This document shows, piece after piece, positions 25,199 through 34,279 of a DNA stretch of 64,000 nucleotides. The position numbers were made by a program, and so were the translations under genes. How positions within the stretch are numbered: the first letter of the stretch is position 1; the number at the start of each line of letters is the position of its first letter. This stretch comes from Parundibacterium terreum (lineage in GTDB: Bacteria > Pseudomonadota > Gammaproteobacteria > Burkholderiales > Burkholderiaceae_D), in the NCBI RefSeq assembly GCF_014636315.1, contig NZ_BMED01000005.1, positions 248,001 to 312,000 on the forward strand, in the 5' to 3' direction. The notes under the pieces were generated by a model. That model worked only from the letters and a program-made list of their open reading frames with translations, was not told where the DNA came from and did no database searches.

Positions 25199-27390
25199 AA
25201 AAAAATCGATTGACCACATCCTTGCAGCATTCCCTATACGCTTCACGCATCCAGCGTGCCGTCCACTGGCGCCGCTTGCCTGCCGCAGCAGCATTGACGG
25301 TGGCTTGCCTGGCAGGCAGTATACAGTCGGTCTATGCACAGGATCCATCGCAAAATTCTGTTGCGCTGAATTTCGTTGGCGCGGACATCGAATCGGTGGT
25401 CAAGGCGATAGGGCATTACACCGGCACGACCTTTATTATTGACCCGCGTGTAAAAGGCCAGCTTACCTTGGTGTCTGAAAAACCTCTGACCAAGGACCAG
25501 GCTTTCAAGCTGCTGACGTCAACGCTGCGCTTGCAGGGCTACACCGTGGTGACCGGTGACGGCTATGCCAAAGTAGTGCCTGAAGCTGATGCCAAGTTAC
25601 AGCCGGGCCCGCTGCAGACTCCAGCCGTCAAGGGCGATCAGATTGCTACGCAGATATTCCGCCTGGATTATGAAACGGCGAACAATGTGGTGACTGTATT
25701 GCGGCCGCTGATTTCTCCAAATAATACAATCAACGCCAACCCGGGCAATAACTCGGTTGTGATCACCGATTACGCAGACAACCTGAAGCGCCTGGGCAAG
25801 ATCATCGCGACACTGGATGTGCCTTCTGTCAGCGATATGGACGTGATCCCCATCAAGCATGCTATCGCCAGCGATATCGCTTCTATGGTGGCCCGCCTGA
25901 CTGAAAATACCGGTGCGGGACAGGATGCCGGGCGTACGATCCTGCTTGCGGATCCGCGTACCAACTCCATCCTGATCAAGGCGCCGTCGATGGCGCGCGC
26001 CGGCTTGATCAAGACAGTAATCAACAAGCTGGATCAGCCTACGGCATTGCCGGGCAATGTGCATGTCGTGTACCTGAAAAATGCCGAGGCGGTAAAACTG
26101 GCGCAGACCCTGCGCTCCATCGTGACTCAGGACAGCTCCCTGCCTTCCAGCGGCGGATCATCCAATACATCGAATTCCTCCTCGCTGTCTTCCAGCGGCA
26201 CGTCCTCGACAAGCTCCACCTCTAGCGGATTGAATAGCACCAGCGGCTCTTCAGTGCCATCCTCCACATCGGGCAGTAGCGGCAGCAGCGCCTTGTCTTC
26301 AGGCGGTGCAGGGGGATTCATACAGGCAGATGCCGCGACCAATACCCTGGTGATTACCGCCAGCGAAGCAGTCTATCGCAACCTGCGTGGCGTGATTGAT
26401 CAACTGGATGCACGCCGTGCGCAGGTATATATTGAAACTCTGATCGTTGAAGTCACTGCCAACAAGACCAATGAATTCGGCGTGCAATGGCTGGCGCTGA
26501 CAGGCGATGCCAACAGTAATTATCGCGTTGGCGGCGGCACTTCGTTCTCGACCGGCGGCAATAATCTGGTGCAACTGGCCGCTGGCGGCAAAACTGCTGC
26601 AAGCTCGATCAACAATGGTTTGACCGTGGGTCTGTTCCGCCAGATCGGCGGGCAGTTGGGCCTGGGCGCGTTGGCGCATGCACTGGAAAGCCAGGGCGGC
26701 ACCAATGTTTTGTCCATCCCGACCTTGCTGACGCTGGACAATGAAGAGGCGAAAATCATCGTCGGCCAGAACGTGCCTTTCATTACCGGCCAGTTCACCA
26801 CATCGGCGGCAACAGGCAGCGCTGGCGTCAATCCTTTCCAGACCATAGAACGCAAGGATGTCGGTATCAAGTTGCGCGTCCGTCCGCAGATTTCCGAGGG
26901 CGGCACGGTCAAGTTGAATATCTTCCAGGAAGTGTCCAACGTGGATAGCTCGACCAACCCTGCCGGCATCATTACCAATCAGCGTTCGATAGAAACCAAT
27001 GTGCTGGCGGAAGACGGTGACATCATCGCGCTGGGCGGTCTGATCGATGACAAGGCCACCGATACCAATGAGAAGGTACCCCTGCTGGGCGATATTCCTT
27101 TCCTCGGCAATTTGTTCAAGTATCAAACCGGTACCCGCACCAAGACCAATCTGATGGTATTTTTGCGCCCTACCGTGCTGCGCAGTGCCGAGCAGGGTGC
27201 CAATGTTTCTGTGGATCGCTACGATTACATGAAGACCCAGATTGCCCCGTCGAAAGAAGGTTCAGAGACGCCTTTGTTCCCGAATGTGGAAAAGGGCAAG
27301 CTGATGGTGACGCCGTTGACGATACCGGCCGATCCTAAAGATAAACCTGCAATAACAGTACCGGCACCGGTGCCGGAAAACAAGCAATGA
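25195..27390 (+). CDS. gspD: Type II secretion outer-membrane secretin GspD
   Basis: A 731-residue secretin that forms the outer-membrane gate. A cleaved signal ends near QSVYAQ (residue about 50; the leader is long and basic). N0 (VALNFVGADIESVVKAIG), N1 and N2 domains follow, then N3, which is interrupted at about residues 312-373 by a Ser/Gly/Thr-rich linker. The C-terminal secretin core contains VPFITGQFTT, IERKDVGIKLRVRPQI and the signature VPLLGDIPFLGNLFKYQT. It overlaps gspE by four bases. No lipobox is seen, so a separate pilotin or none may be used. Confidence 0.97.
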   Translation: MKKNRLTTSLQHSLYASRIQRAVHWRRLPAAAALTVACLAGSIQSVYAQDPSQNSVALNFVGADIESVVKAIGHYTGTTFIIDPRVKGQLTLVSEKPLTKDQAFKLLTSTLRLQGYTVVTGDGYAKVVPEADAKLQPGPLQTPAVKGDQIATQIFRLDYETANNVVTVLRPLISPNNTINANPGNNSVVITDYADNLKRLGKIIATLDVPSVSDMDVIPIKHAIASDIASMVARLTENTGAGQDAGRTILLADPRTNSILIKAPSMARAGLIKTVINKLDQPTALPGNVHVVYLKNAEAVKLAQTLRSIVTQDSSLPSSGGSSNTSNSSSLSSSGTSSTSSTSSGLNSTSGSSVPSSTSGSSGSSALSSGGAGGFIQADAATNTLVITASEAVYRNLRGVIDQLDARRAQVYIETLIVEVTANKTNEFGVQWLALTGDANSNYRVGGGTSFSTGGNNLVQLAAGGKTAASSINNGLTVGLFRQIGGQLGLGALAHALESQGGTNVLSIPTLLTLDNEEAKIIVGQNVPFITGQFTTSAATGSAGVNPFQTIERKDVGIKLRVRPQISEGGTVKLNIFQEVSNVDSSTNPAGIITNQRSIETNVLAEDGDIIALGGLIDDKATDTNEKVPLLGDIPFLGNLFKYQTGTRTKTNLMVFLRPTVLRSAEQGANVSVDRYDYMKTQIAPSKEGSETPLFPNVEKGKLMVTPLTIPADPKDKPAITVPAPVPENKQ

Positions 27391-28817
27391 TCGATAACCG
27401 TTTATTGTCCTACGGCTTTGCCCGCGATTTTTCCATCCTGGCGAGCCGCGACACGAGCAATAGCACTGCTCAGGTAGAGCTGGCGGTTTCTGCCGAGACC
27501 AAGCCGACTGCGATCGCTGAGGTAGGCCGGCGTTTTGGCAAGGTCAAGCTGAATGTAATGCCGCACCAGGAATTGCTGCAAGCGATCGCCAGGGCTTATG
27601 CTGGGTCGGGTGGCGATGCCGCGGATGTCGTCGGCGAAGTAGAGTCCGACATGGATCTGGCCAAGCTGATGCTGGACATGCCTGCGGTAGAGGACTTGCT
27701 GGAATCGGCCGACGATGCGCCAGTGATCCGCATGATCAATGCCTTGCTGACACAGGCATTGAGGGAAGGTGCTTCGGATATTCATATTGAACCGTTTGAA
27801 CAGATATCGATAGTGCGTTTCCGCGTGGACGGTTCTCTGCGCGATATCGTGCGCCCGAAAAAAGCGGTGCATGCATCGCTGATCTCGCGTATCAAGATCA
27901 TGGCGCAACTGGATATTGCGGAAAAACGCTTGCCGCAAGACGGCAGGATTACGCTGCGCATAGGCGGCAGGCCGGTGGACGTGCGGGTATCTACCTTGCC
28001 TACCGGCCATGGCGAACGTGCCGTATTGCGTTTGCTCGACAAGGAAGCGGGGCGCATGGACCTGAGCAGCCTGGGCATGAGCGATCAGGTACTGCCGCAG
28101 TTTGACAAATTGATTGCGCAGCCGCACGGCATCGTGCTGGTGACGGGGCCGACCGGGTCAGGCAAAACCACGACGCTGTATGCCGCCTTATCGCGCGTCA
28201 ATGCCGGCACGACCAATATCCTGACAGTAGAAGATCCTATCGAGTATGAGTTGGCAGGCGTGGGCCAGACACAGGTTAACCCGCGCATAGACATGACCTT
28301 CGCCAAGGCCTTGCGCGCTATCTTGCGGCAAGATCCCGATGTCATCATGATCGGTGAGATCCGTGACTTGGAAACGGCGCAGATTGCCGTGCAGGCTTCG
28401 CTGACGGGGCACTTGGTACTGGCAACCTTGCATACCAACGATGCTGCCGCTGCGGTTACGCGCTTGCTGGACATGGGCATTGAGCCTTTCCTGTTGTCTT
28501 CTTCCTTGCTGGGCGTAGTTGCACAAAGGCTGGTCAGGAAATTGTGTTCCCATTGCAAGCGCTTTGACGGCCAGGCCTGGCATGCGGTCGGGTGCGAACA
28601 TTGCGGACAGACCGGTTACCAGGGGCGGGTCGGCGTGTATGAATTATTACTGACTACCGACGAGATTCGCGCACAGATTCACCATCAGGCGGCAGAGGCG
28701 GAAATCCGCGCGGCCGCGCAGAAGGACGGTATGGCGACCATGCGCGAAGACGGCGAGCGCTGGCTCAAGGCTGGTATCACCACGCCCGAAGAACTGCTGC
28801 GCGTGACGAAAGAATAG
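27387..28817 (+). CDS. gspE: Type II secretion ATPase GspE
   Basis: A 476-residue hexameric ATPase that drives pseudopilus growth at the cytoplasmic face. Walker A is GPTGSGKT at 254-261; the Asp box and Walker B are in DPIEYEL and ILRQDPDVIMIGEIRD, and the His box follows (HLVLATLHTNDAA). A four-cysteine zinc motif is retained (CSHC ... CEHC, residues about 389-412). The N-terminal GspL-binding domain is short compared with some homologues. It is coupled to gspD and lies six bases before gspF. Confidence 0.97.
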   Translation: MIDNRLLSYGFARDFSILASRDTSNSTAQVELAVSAETKPTAIAEVGRRFGKVKLNVMPHQELLQAIARAYAGSGGDAADVVGEVESDMDLAKLMLDMPAVEDLLESADDAPVIRMINALLTQALREGASDIHIEPFEQISIVRFRVDGSLRDIVRPKKAVHASLISRIKIMAQLDIAEKRLPQDGRITLRIGGRPVDVRVSTLPTGHGERAVLRLLDKEAGRMDLSSLGMSDQVLPQFDKLIAQPHGIVLVTGPTGSGKTTTLYAALSRVNAGTTNILTVEDPIEYELAGVGQTQVNPRIDMTFAKALRAILRQDPDVIMIGEIRDLETAQIAVQASLTGHLVLATLHTNDAAAAVTRLLDMGIEPFLLSSSLLGVVAQRLVRKLCSHCKRFDGQAWHAVGCEHCGQTGYQGRVGVYELLLTTDEIRAQIHHQAAEAEIRAAAQKDGMATMREDGERWLKAGITTPEELLRVTKE

Positions 28818-28823
28818 AGAACC

Positions 28824-30044
28824 GTGCCCGCATTTCGATACGAAGCCGTTGACGACCGCGGCCAGACAAAAAAAGGCGTCCTGACCGCCGATAGTGCGCG
28901 TGCCGCGCGCGGCGATTTGCGCTCGCAAGGTTTGCTGCCTATTACCGTGGAATTGATCACGACGCAGTTGGACAGTGAAGGCAAGCGTAAGCGCAGCGTA
29001 TTTGCAGAACATCTGTCTACAGTGGAGCTGGCTTTGTTCACGCGCCAATTGGCCAGCTTGCTGGAGGCCGGCTTGCCGCTGGAGCAGGCACTGTCAGCCT
29101 TGCTGGACCAGGCGGAGCGGCCGTATATCCGCGACCTGATTGCATCGATACGCTCTGAAGTGAACGCAGGCTCGTCATTGTCGGACGCGTTGAAACAGCA
29201 TCCGAATGACTTTGCCGACATCTACCTGGGCCTGGTGGCTTCCGGCGAGCAGATAGGCCATTTATCGCGGGTATTGTCGCGCCTTGCCGACTACATAGAG
29301 CGCCGCAATGCGCTGGTGCAAAAGGTCAAGCTGGCGTTTACCTATCCGGCCATCGTTACCGTTGTTGCGTTCGCGATTGTGATTTTCCTGCTGACCTATG
29401 TTGTGCCGCAGATCGTCTCCGTGTTCGCCAATACCAAGCAGAAGCTGCCTTTCCTGACTGTGGCGATGCTGGCCATTTCGGATTTTGTGCGCAGCTACGG
29501 ATTGATCGTTGCCTCTGCAGTAGTTGCCGCCTTTTTCGGCTGGCGCTCGGCATTGAAGAACGAGGCGATCAAATTGCGCTGGCATACCTGGCTGCTTAAC
29601 GCACCTTTGTATGGCAAGTTTGAACGCAGCCTGAACACGGCACGTTTTGCCAGCACGCTGGCCATCACGACAGGGTCGGGCGTGCCTATCCTGCGTGCGT
29701 TGCAGACCAGCCGCGAAACCCTGGCTAATGTGGCGATGCGACTGCAGGTGGAAGAGGCCACAGCGAGTGTGCGCGAGGGCGTAAGCCTGGCGCGAGCCCT
29801 GTCTTCGCACAAGCACTTTCCACCCATGCTGATCCATATGATCAGGGCCGGCGAGGTGACAGGGGAATTGCCGGCGATGCTGGAGCGCGCTTCCAATGCG
29901 CAAGAGCAAGACCTGGAAAGGCGCGCACTGACGATGGCAGGCTTGCTGGAGCCAGTACTAATCCTGGCCATGGGGGTGGTTGTCTTGCTGATCGTGCTGG
30001 CGGTGCTGATGCCGATTATCGAAATCAACCAGCTTGTCCGTTAA
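28824..30044 (+). CDS. gspF: Type II secretion inner-membrane platform protein GspF
   Basis: A 406-residue platform protein starting at GTG. Two repeated cytoplasmic domains (ELALFTRQLASLLEAGLPLEQALSAL and FASTLAITTGSGVPILRALQ) are separated by three membrane helices around residues 170-195, 220-240 and 375-400. It contacts GspE, GspL and GspM and transmits rotation to the pseudopilus. It lies six bases after gspE. Confidence 0.96.
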   Translation: MPAFRYEAVDDRGQTKKGVLTADSARAARGDLRSQGLLPITVELITTQLDSEGKRKRSVFAEHLSTVELALFTRQLASLLEAGLPLEQALSALLDQAERPYIRDLIASIRSEVNAGSSLSDALKQHPNDFADIYLGLVASGEQIGHLSRVLSRLADYIERRNALVQKVKLAFTYPAIVTVVAFAIVIFLLTYVVPQIVSVFANTKQKLPFLTVAMLAISDFVRSYGLIVASAVVAAFFGWRSALKNEAIKLRWHTWLLNAPLYGKFERSLNTARFASTLAITTGSGVPILRALQTSRETLANVAMRLQVEEATASVREGVSLARALSSHKHFPPMLIHMIRAGEVTGELPAMLERASNAQEQDLERRALTMAGLLEPVLILAMGVVVLLIVLAVLMPIIEINQLVR

Positions 30045-30122
30045 TGTTAATGCGGCACTTGGGTGATGCAAACTACACTGCAGTGTGATGAATAGAAGTA
30101 TAAAAAATATGCAAGGATTGAA

Positions 30123-30686
30123 ATGAAGCGCCTGCCTTTGTATGCGAGTTTTGCCGTATTTATCTTGCTGTGCGTGTCGCTCAGCTACTGGGGGCTGCGC
30201 ATGTTCAGGCCGGTTGTGAGGCCGCTTGCCGTGCCTGCTGCCGCGCCTGTTTTTGAACCGGCCCCAGGCCAGTGGGGAGGCCTGTTTGGTGCTTCCCAAG
30301 TTGCGCAGGCGGCCAGCAATTATCAGTTGAAAGGCGTTGTGGTCGCAAAACGGCCGCAGGAAAGCGTCGCTATCATCGGGGTCAACGGCCAGGCTACGCT
30401 GGCAGTTGCCGTCAATAGTGAGCTGTCGCCTGGGATCAAGGTGACAGAAGTGCATGACGGTTACATCATCCTGTCGGAGGGCGGTGTGAACAAGCGGGTA
30501 GACCTGCCTGCCTCCAAATCTTCATCGGCCATTCTCTCACCCGTTACCCCCAATGCACCCTCGGCACCCTCGGCACCGTTGTCACCCCCGCCGCCACCGA
30601 GCCTGAGCCGGAATGGACCTCCGCCCATGTCAGTAATCCCGGCGGCATCCTTGCCCGCAGTGATGCCGGGTGCGCCTACACAATAG
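30123..30686 (+). CDS. gspC: Type II secretion protein GspC (short form, no PDZ)
   Basis: A 187-residue protein with an N-terminal anchor (YASFAVFILLCVSLSYWGL) and the homology-region domain that contacts the secretin (FGASQVAQAASNYQLKGVVVAKRPQESVAIIGVNG ... VTEVHDGYIILSEGGV). The C-terminal PDZ or coiled-coil domain of longer GspC proteins is replaced by a Pro/Ser-rich tail from about residue 140. It stands last in the operon, 78 bases after gspF. The name rests on domain pattern and location. Confidence 0.88.
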   Translation: MKRLPLYASFAVFILLCVSLSYWGLRMFRPVVRPLAVPAAAPVFEPAPGQWGGLFGASQVAQAASNYQLKGVVVAKRPQESVAIIGVNGQATLAVAVNSELSPGIKVTEVHDGYIILSEGGVNKRVDLPASKSSSAILSPVTPNAPSAPSAPLSPPPPPSLSRNGPPPMSVIPAASLPAVMPGAPTQ

Positions 30687-30708
30687 TGTCGGAACGTATA
30701 GAGATAGC

Positions 30709-31506
30709 ATGAATAGTTTTGATTTTCCCCCAGCAGTACAGCAGTCGCTGAAGCTGGTAGACCCATCCTGGTTGCCCAGCATACAGTCAGGCCTTGCCGC
30801 TATGCAGGCGGCTGATCCAGCGTATCTGCAAACTCTTTCCAATGGCGCATTCCTGCCGACTCAGGACCGGCTGTTTGCTGCCTTCAGCATGCCCATGTCC
30901 AAGGTCAGGCATGTATTGATTGGTGAGGGACCGTATCCGCGTGAAGAGAGTGCAACAGGTGTTTGCTTCATGGATGGCGCGGTACGCGAATTATGGTCGC
31001 AGGAAGTAGATGGCGGCTTGTCCAAGAAAGTAAATCGCGCGACGTCATTGCGTAATTTCATGAAGATGCTGTTGGTGGCAGATGGCAAGCTGAGCATGGA
31101 AAATACGGCAGGAACTGCGATGGCGGAAGTTTCCAGGCAGGCCCGCCAGCCCGCTTCCGGCATGATACAAACGCTGCCGGAACTGCAGCACAATTTGGAG
31201 CGCCACGGCTTCCTGCTATTGAATGCCTCGCTGGTGTTTAGGTCTGATGTCGCGCCGGTCAAGGATGCCAAGGCATGGCTGCCATTTTTGCGTGTCGTAC
31301 TGCAAGCTCTCCATGATTTTCACGTTCAGCATGGCACGCTGCCGCAACTGGTTTTGTGGGGGAAAATTGCCGAGCAGTTGAAGCTGGTCGAAGTGAGCAA
31401 GTCTTTCCCGCAGATTGTTGCCGAGCACCCATACAATCTTTCCTTCATTGCGAATCAAGGCATGCAGTCGTTCTTCGGCCCCATGCAATTGCTCAGCAAA
31501 GCCTGA
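30709..31506 (+). CDS. Uracil-DNA glycosylase-fold protein with altered catalytic motif
   Basis: A 265-residue protein from the ATG at 30709 (GAGAT upstream); an earlier frame start overlaps gspC. Three blocks line up with family 1 Ung: RHVLIGEGPYP (72-77 core) where Ung has VVILGQDPYH, GFLLLNASLVF (Asn172) where Ung has GVLLLNTVLTV, and LVLWGKIAEQ ... EHPYNLSF (His240) where Ung has LLWG ... HPSPLS. Tyr76, Phe87, Asn172 and His240 are kept, but the catalytic Asp is Gly74, the Gln is Glu73 and the His of PYH is Pro77. It may be an inactive or re-purposed glycosylase. It has no clear functional tie to gspC upstream. Confidence 0.75.
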   Translation: MNSFDFPPAVQQSLKLVDPSWLPSIQSGLAAMQAADPAYLQTLSNGAFLPTQDRLFAAFSMPMSKVRHVLIGEGPYPREESATGVCFMDGAVRELWSQEVDGGLSKKVNRATSLRNFMKMLLVADGKLSMENTAGTAMAEVSRQARQPASGMIQTLPELQHNLERHGFLLLNASLVFRSDVAPVKDAKAWLPFLRVVLQALHDFHVQHGTLPQLVLWGKIAEQLKLVEVSKSFPQIVAEHPYNLSFIANQGMQSFFGPMQLLSKA

Positions 31507-31892
31507 TACCCATTCTTTGACTTTTCTTCAGCGTGGGCAATGCCCAGCCCGCGCCTCTTTCCTGCATGCCCGCTGCTAGTGCATTGTTGCCATTGCATTG
31601 ATCCTCCAAAAGGTTCAGGACGGATCAGTGTTGGTTGAAAATTTCTTTAAAAACAACACAATATGGGTTAAATCCTCAAGCCTTGTTCTTAATACACGCG
31701 TTCACCATTAAATATACGCGTTTAACATTAATTTACAGCTTTATTGCAAATTAGCACTAGGTATTAATATTGCTTTGGATAATAATTGTCATACGGAAAT
31801 TATTTTGCGTGAACTCAAGCAATGAGTTTGTTCTGATGAGTTAAGACAACAAGCATCAGTTGAAAACATGATAGCTATTTTTGGTCCAAACC
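31507..31892. other. 386-base intergenic region, no gene seen
   Basis: No credible coding frame or RNA was recognised. The left part has mixed composition; the right two thirds is A/T-rich and holds a 20-base tandem repeat (31691-31730). It is presumably the control region of the HD-GYP gene. I could not place a convincing sigma-70 promoter. Confidence 0.6.
31691..31730. repeat. 20-base tandem direct repeat, two units
   Basis: Units 31691-31710 and 31711-31730 match at 17 of 20 positions; both have the form AATAnACGCGTT followed by CATTA, and each contains the palindrome ACGCGT. It is about 160 bases before the HD-GYP start codon. Its arrangement looks like a double binding site for a regulator, which is inference. 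Confidence 0.75.
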
Positions 31893-33128
31893 ATGTTAAA
31901 GAAAATTGATGTTAAGCAGTTACGCGTGGGCATGTTCATCCACGAATTGGATAGCTCCTGGATCGATACGCCGTTTTGGCAAAAGTCTTTCATGGTGGCC
32001 GATAGTGCTACGCTGTCTGCGGTATTAAAAACGAACATTCGTAACGCCACGATAGACACGGATAAAGGCTTGGATGTTTTGGCTGAGCTTGCTCCCAGTG
32101 CTGCCCCTGAAGCTAAAACACCCGCGCTCGTAGTGCGTACGCCGGTTCGCAAACCGGAAACGGTATCCATGCACGATGAGTTGGGCAGGGCTGCCATCAT
32201 CGTCAACAAGTCGCGCGACGCGGTCTTCTCCATGTTTAGCGAAGCTAGGATGGGACGTGCTGTCGACGTCAAGGATGCGATGCCCTTGGTGGAGGAAATT
32301 ACCGCTTCGGTCTTCCGCAACCAGGATGCTTTGATCGGCCTTGCGCGTCTGAAGAGCAAGGACGACTATACCTATATGCATTCGGTCGCCGTCTGTGCGT
32401 TGATGGTAGCGCTGGCCAAGCAGTTGAATCTGAGCGATCAAGAGACGCGCGACGCAGGTCTGGCGGGTTTACTGCACGACATAGGCAAGATGGCCATCTC
32501 TGCAAATATCCTGAGCAAGCCCGGCAAGCTGACCGATGCCGAGTTCATGTCAGTGAAGGGGCATCCTGAGGCGGGTTACAAGATCCTGCTGGAAGGAAAA
32601 GGCGTCAGCGAAGCTGCGCTGGACGTCTGCCTGCATCACCATGAAAAAATGGATGGCACCGGTTATCCGCACGGTCTCGCTGGAGACCAGATCAGCTTGC
32701 TGGCGCGCATGGGCGCAGTCTGCGATGTGTATGATGCGATTACTTCTGACAGGCCTTACAAGCAGGGCTGGTGTCCCGCCGATTCTTTGCGCAAGATGGC
32801 GGAGTGGAGCAAGAACAAGCATTTTGATGAAAAAGTATTCCAGGCGTTTGTCAAAAGCATAGGCATCTATCCCAGCGGCACATTGGTGCGGATGGAATCC
32901 GGACGCCTTGGCGTTGTCGTTGAGCAGCAGGTAGGGAAATCCCTGCTGTTGCCCAAAGTGCGAGTCTTCTTTTCCAGCAAATCCCAGACTTATATTACTC
33001 CGCTGTTGCTGGATCTCGCGGGTGCCGGCTTGCAAGACAAGATCGTCGCCAGGGAAGATGTCGCCAAGTGGGGCTTCAAGGACATCACCCGTTTTTGGCT
33101 GGGGGAGGCTGCAGCGCTCGTACATTAA
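31893..33128 (+). CDS. HD-GYP domain cyclic-di-GMP phosphodiesterase
   Basis: From the ATG at 31893 the protein has 411 residues. An N-terminal DUF3391 region (KKIDVKQLRVGMFIHELDSSWIDTPF) is followed by the HD-GYP domain: HSVAVCALMVALAKQ, catalytic HDIGK at 195-199, HHHEKMDGTGYP with GYP at 257-259, and DRPYK. Proteins of this type hydrolyse cyclic di-GMP to 5'-pGpG or GMP and lower cell adhesion and exopolysaccharide output. All metal-binding residues seem present, so it should be active. It is soluble, with no sensor domain visible, and ends at a strong terminator. Confidence 0.94.
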   Translation: MLKKIDVKQLRVGMFIHELDSSWIDTPFWQKSFMVADSATLSAVLKTNIRNATIDTDKGLDVLAELAPSAAPEAKTPALVVRTPVRKPETVSMHDELGRAAIIVNKSRDAVFSMFSEARMGRAVDVKDAMPLVEEITASVFRNQDALIGLARLKSKDDYTYMHSVAVCALMVALAKQLNLSDQETRDAGLAGLLHDIGKMAISANILSKPGKLTDAEFMSVKGHPEAGYKILLEGKGVSEAALDVCLHHHEKMDGTGYPHGLAGDQISLLARMGAVCDVYDAITSDRPYKQGWCPADSLRKMAEWSKNKHFDEKVFQAFVKSIGIYPSGTLVRMESGRLGVVVEQQVGKSLLLPKVRVFFSSKSQTYITPLLLDLAGAGLQDKIVAREDVAKWGFKDITRFWLGEAAALVH

Positions 33129-33166
33129 AAAAACCGCCGCATCGGCAAGATGCAGCGGTTTTTTTA
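33126..33166. terminator. Bidirectional rho-independent terminator
   Basis: AACCGCCGCATC and GATGCAGCGGTT form a 12-base stem with one mismatch and a 5-base loop, flanked by an A run on the left and a T run on the right. It ends the HD-GYP gene on the plus strand and the convergent oxidoreductase gene on the minus strand. Confidence 0.85.
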
Positions 33167-33190
33167 TCTGCGCCTGTACGCCAAATCGGC

Positions 33191-34171
33191 TTATTTTTCC
33201 GGCTGTATGACTACCTTGCCGGTAACCTTGCGCGCCGCAATATCGTTCAGCGCAGTGGCGGTGTCTGCCAGCGCATAGCGTCCTGAGATGTGCGGACGTA
33301 TCTTTCCTTCCGCCAGCCAGCCCATCATTTCGCGCATAGCAGCGAGGTTTGCTTTCGGTTCGCGCTTGGCAAACTCACCCCAGAATACGCCGACCAGTGA
33401 AGCACCTTTCAGCAATGTCAGGTTCAAAGGCAGTTTGGGAATTTCGCCATTGGCAAAGCCGACTACCAGATAGCGTCCGCGCCAGCCTATGGAACGGAAA
33501 GCAGGCTCGGCATAGATGCCGCCCACAGGATCGTAGATAACATCCGGCCCTTTGCCGTCAGTTGCCGCCTTGATCGCTTCGCGCAAATCGCCGGTGCTGT
33601 AATTGATTGTTACGTCTGCGCCATGCTCTTTGCAAATAGCCAGTTTTTCATCGGAAGAGGCCGCGGCAATCACGCGTGCGCCAAGAGCTTTGCCTATTTC
33701 TATCGCTGCCAGGCCCACACCGCCTGCGGCACCCAGCACCAGCATGGTTTCTCCCGCCTTCAACTGCGCGCGATCAACCACAGCGTGATGCGATGTGCCA
33801 TAGGTGAGCGTAATTGCTGCGGCTGTATCGAAATCCATGCCTGGAGGTATAGGCATGATGGCTTGCGCAGGCACCACCACCTGCTGCGCAAAAGCACCGT
33901 GACCGATAAAGGCGATCACTTTGTCGCCGACCTTGGCGTTGCTGACGCCTTCGCCCACAGCGCGCACGACACCGGATAGTTCACTGCCTGGTGTAAACGG
34001 CAATTCAGGCTTGAACTGATATTTATTCTGGATGATCAGCACGTCAGGGAAGTTCACCCCTGCAGCTTTGACGTCTATTGCCACCTGGCCGGGGCCTGGC
34101 GTCACGTCTGGCAAGTCTTCCACTACCAGTGTGTCCGGCAATCCCCAGGCTTTGCAAACTATTGCTTTCAT
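33191..34171 (-). CDS. NADPH:quinone oxidoreductase family protein
   Basis: A 326-residue medium-chain reductase of the quinone oxidoreductase group. It has the N-terminal GroES-like domain (AAGVNFPDVLIIQNKYQFKP, PFTPGSELSGVV) and a nucleotide-binding GAAGGVG at 147-153, and lacks zinc ligands. Such enzymes reduce quinones or enoyl compounds with NADPH. It is a different protein from the reductase at 4428-5447. It stands alone, facing the HD-GYP gene across a shared terminator. Confidence 0.92.
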   Translation of the reverse strand: MKAIVCKAWGLPDTLVVEDLPDVTPGPGQVAIDVKAAGVNFPDVLIIQNKYQFKPELPFTPGSELSGVVRAVGEGVSNAKVGDKVIAFIGHGAFAQQVVVPAQAIMPIPPGMDFDTAAAITLTYGTSHHAVVDRAQLKAGETMLVLGAAGGVGLAAIEIGKALGARVIAAASSDEKLAICKEHGADVTINYSTGDLREAIKAATDGKGPDVIYDPVGGIYAEPAFRSIGWRGRYLVVGFANGEIPKLPLNLTLLKGASLVGVFWGEFAKREPKANLAAMREMMGWLAEGKIRPHISGRYALADTATALNDIAARKVTGKVVIQPEK

Positions 34172-34279
34172 GCGCTTGTCTCCTTTTTAAAATAGTACGG
34201 TCGTTTGTTTTTAACGATTATGCCTTAAAAAAATAATTGCTGTACAAAATTGTACTTAGGCATCAGGTAAAATGCCTGT

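Noticed and set aside
26299..27126. Minus-strand frame of 275 codons
   Set aside because: It is antisense to the conserved secretin core of gspD and has no family features.
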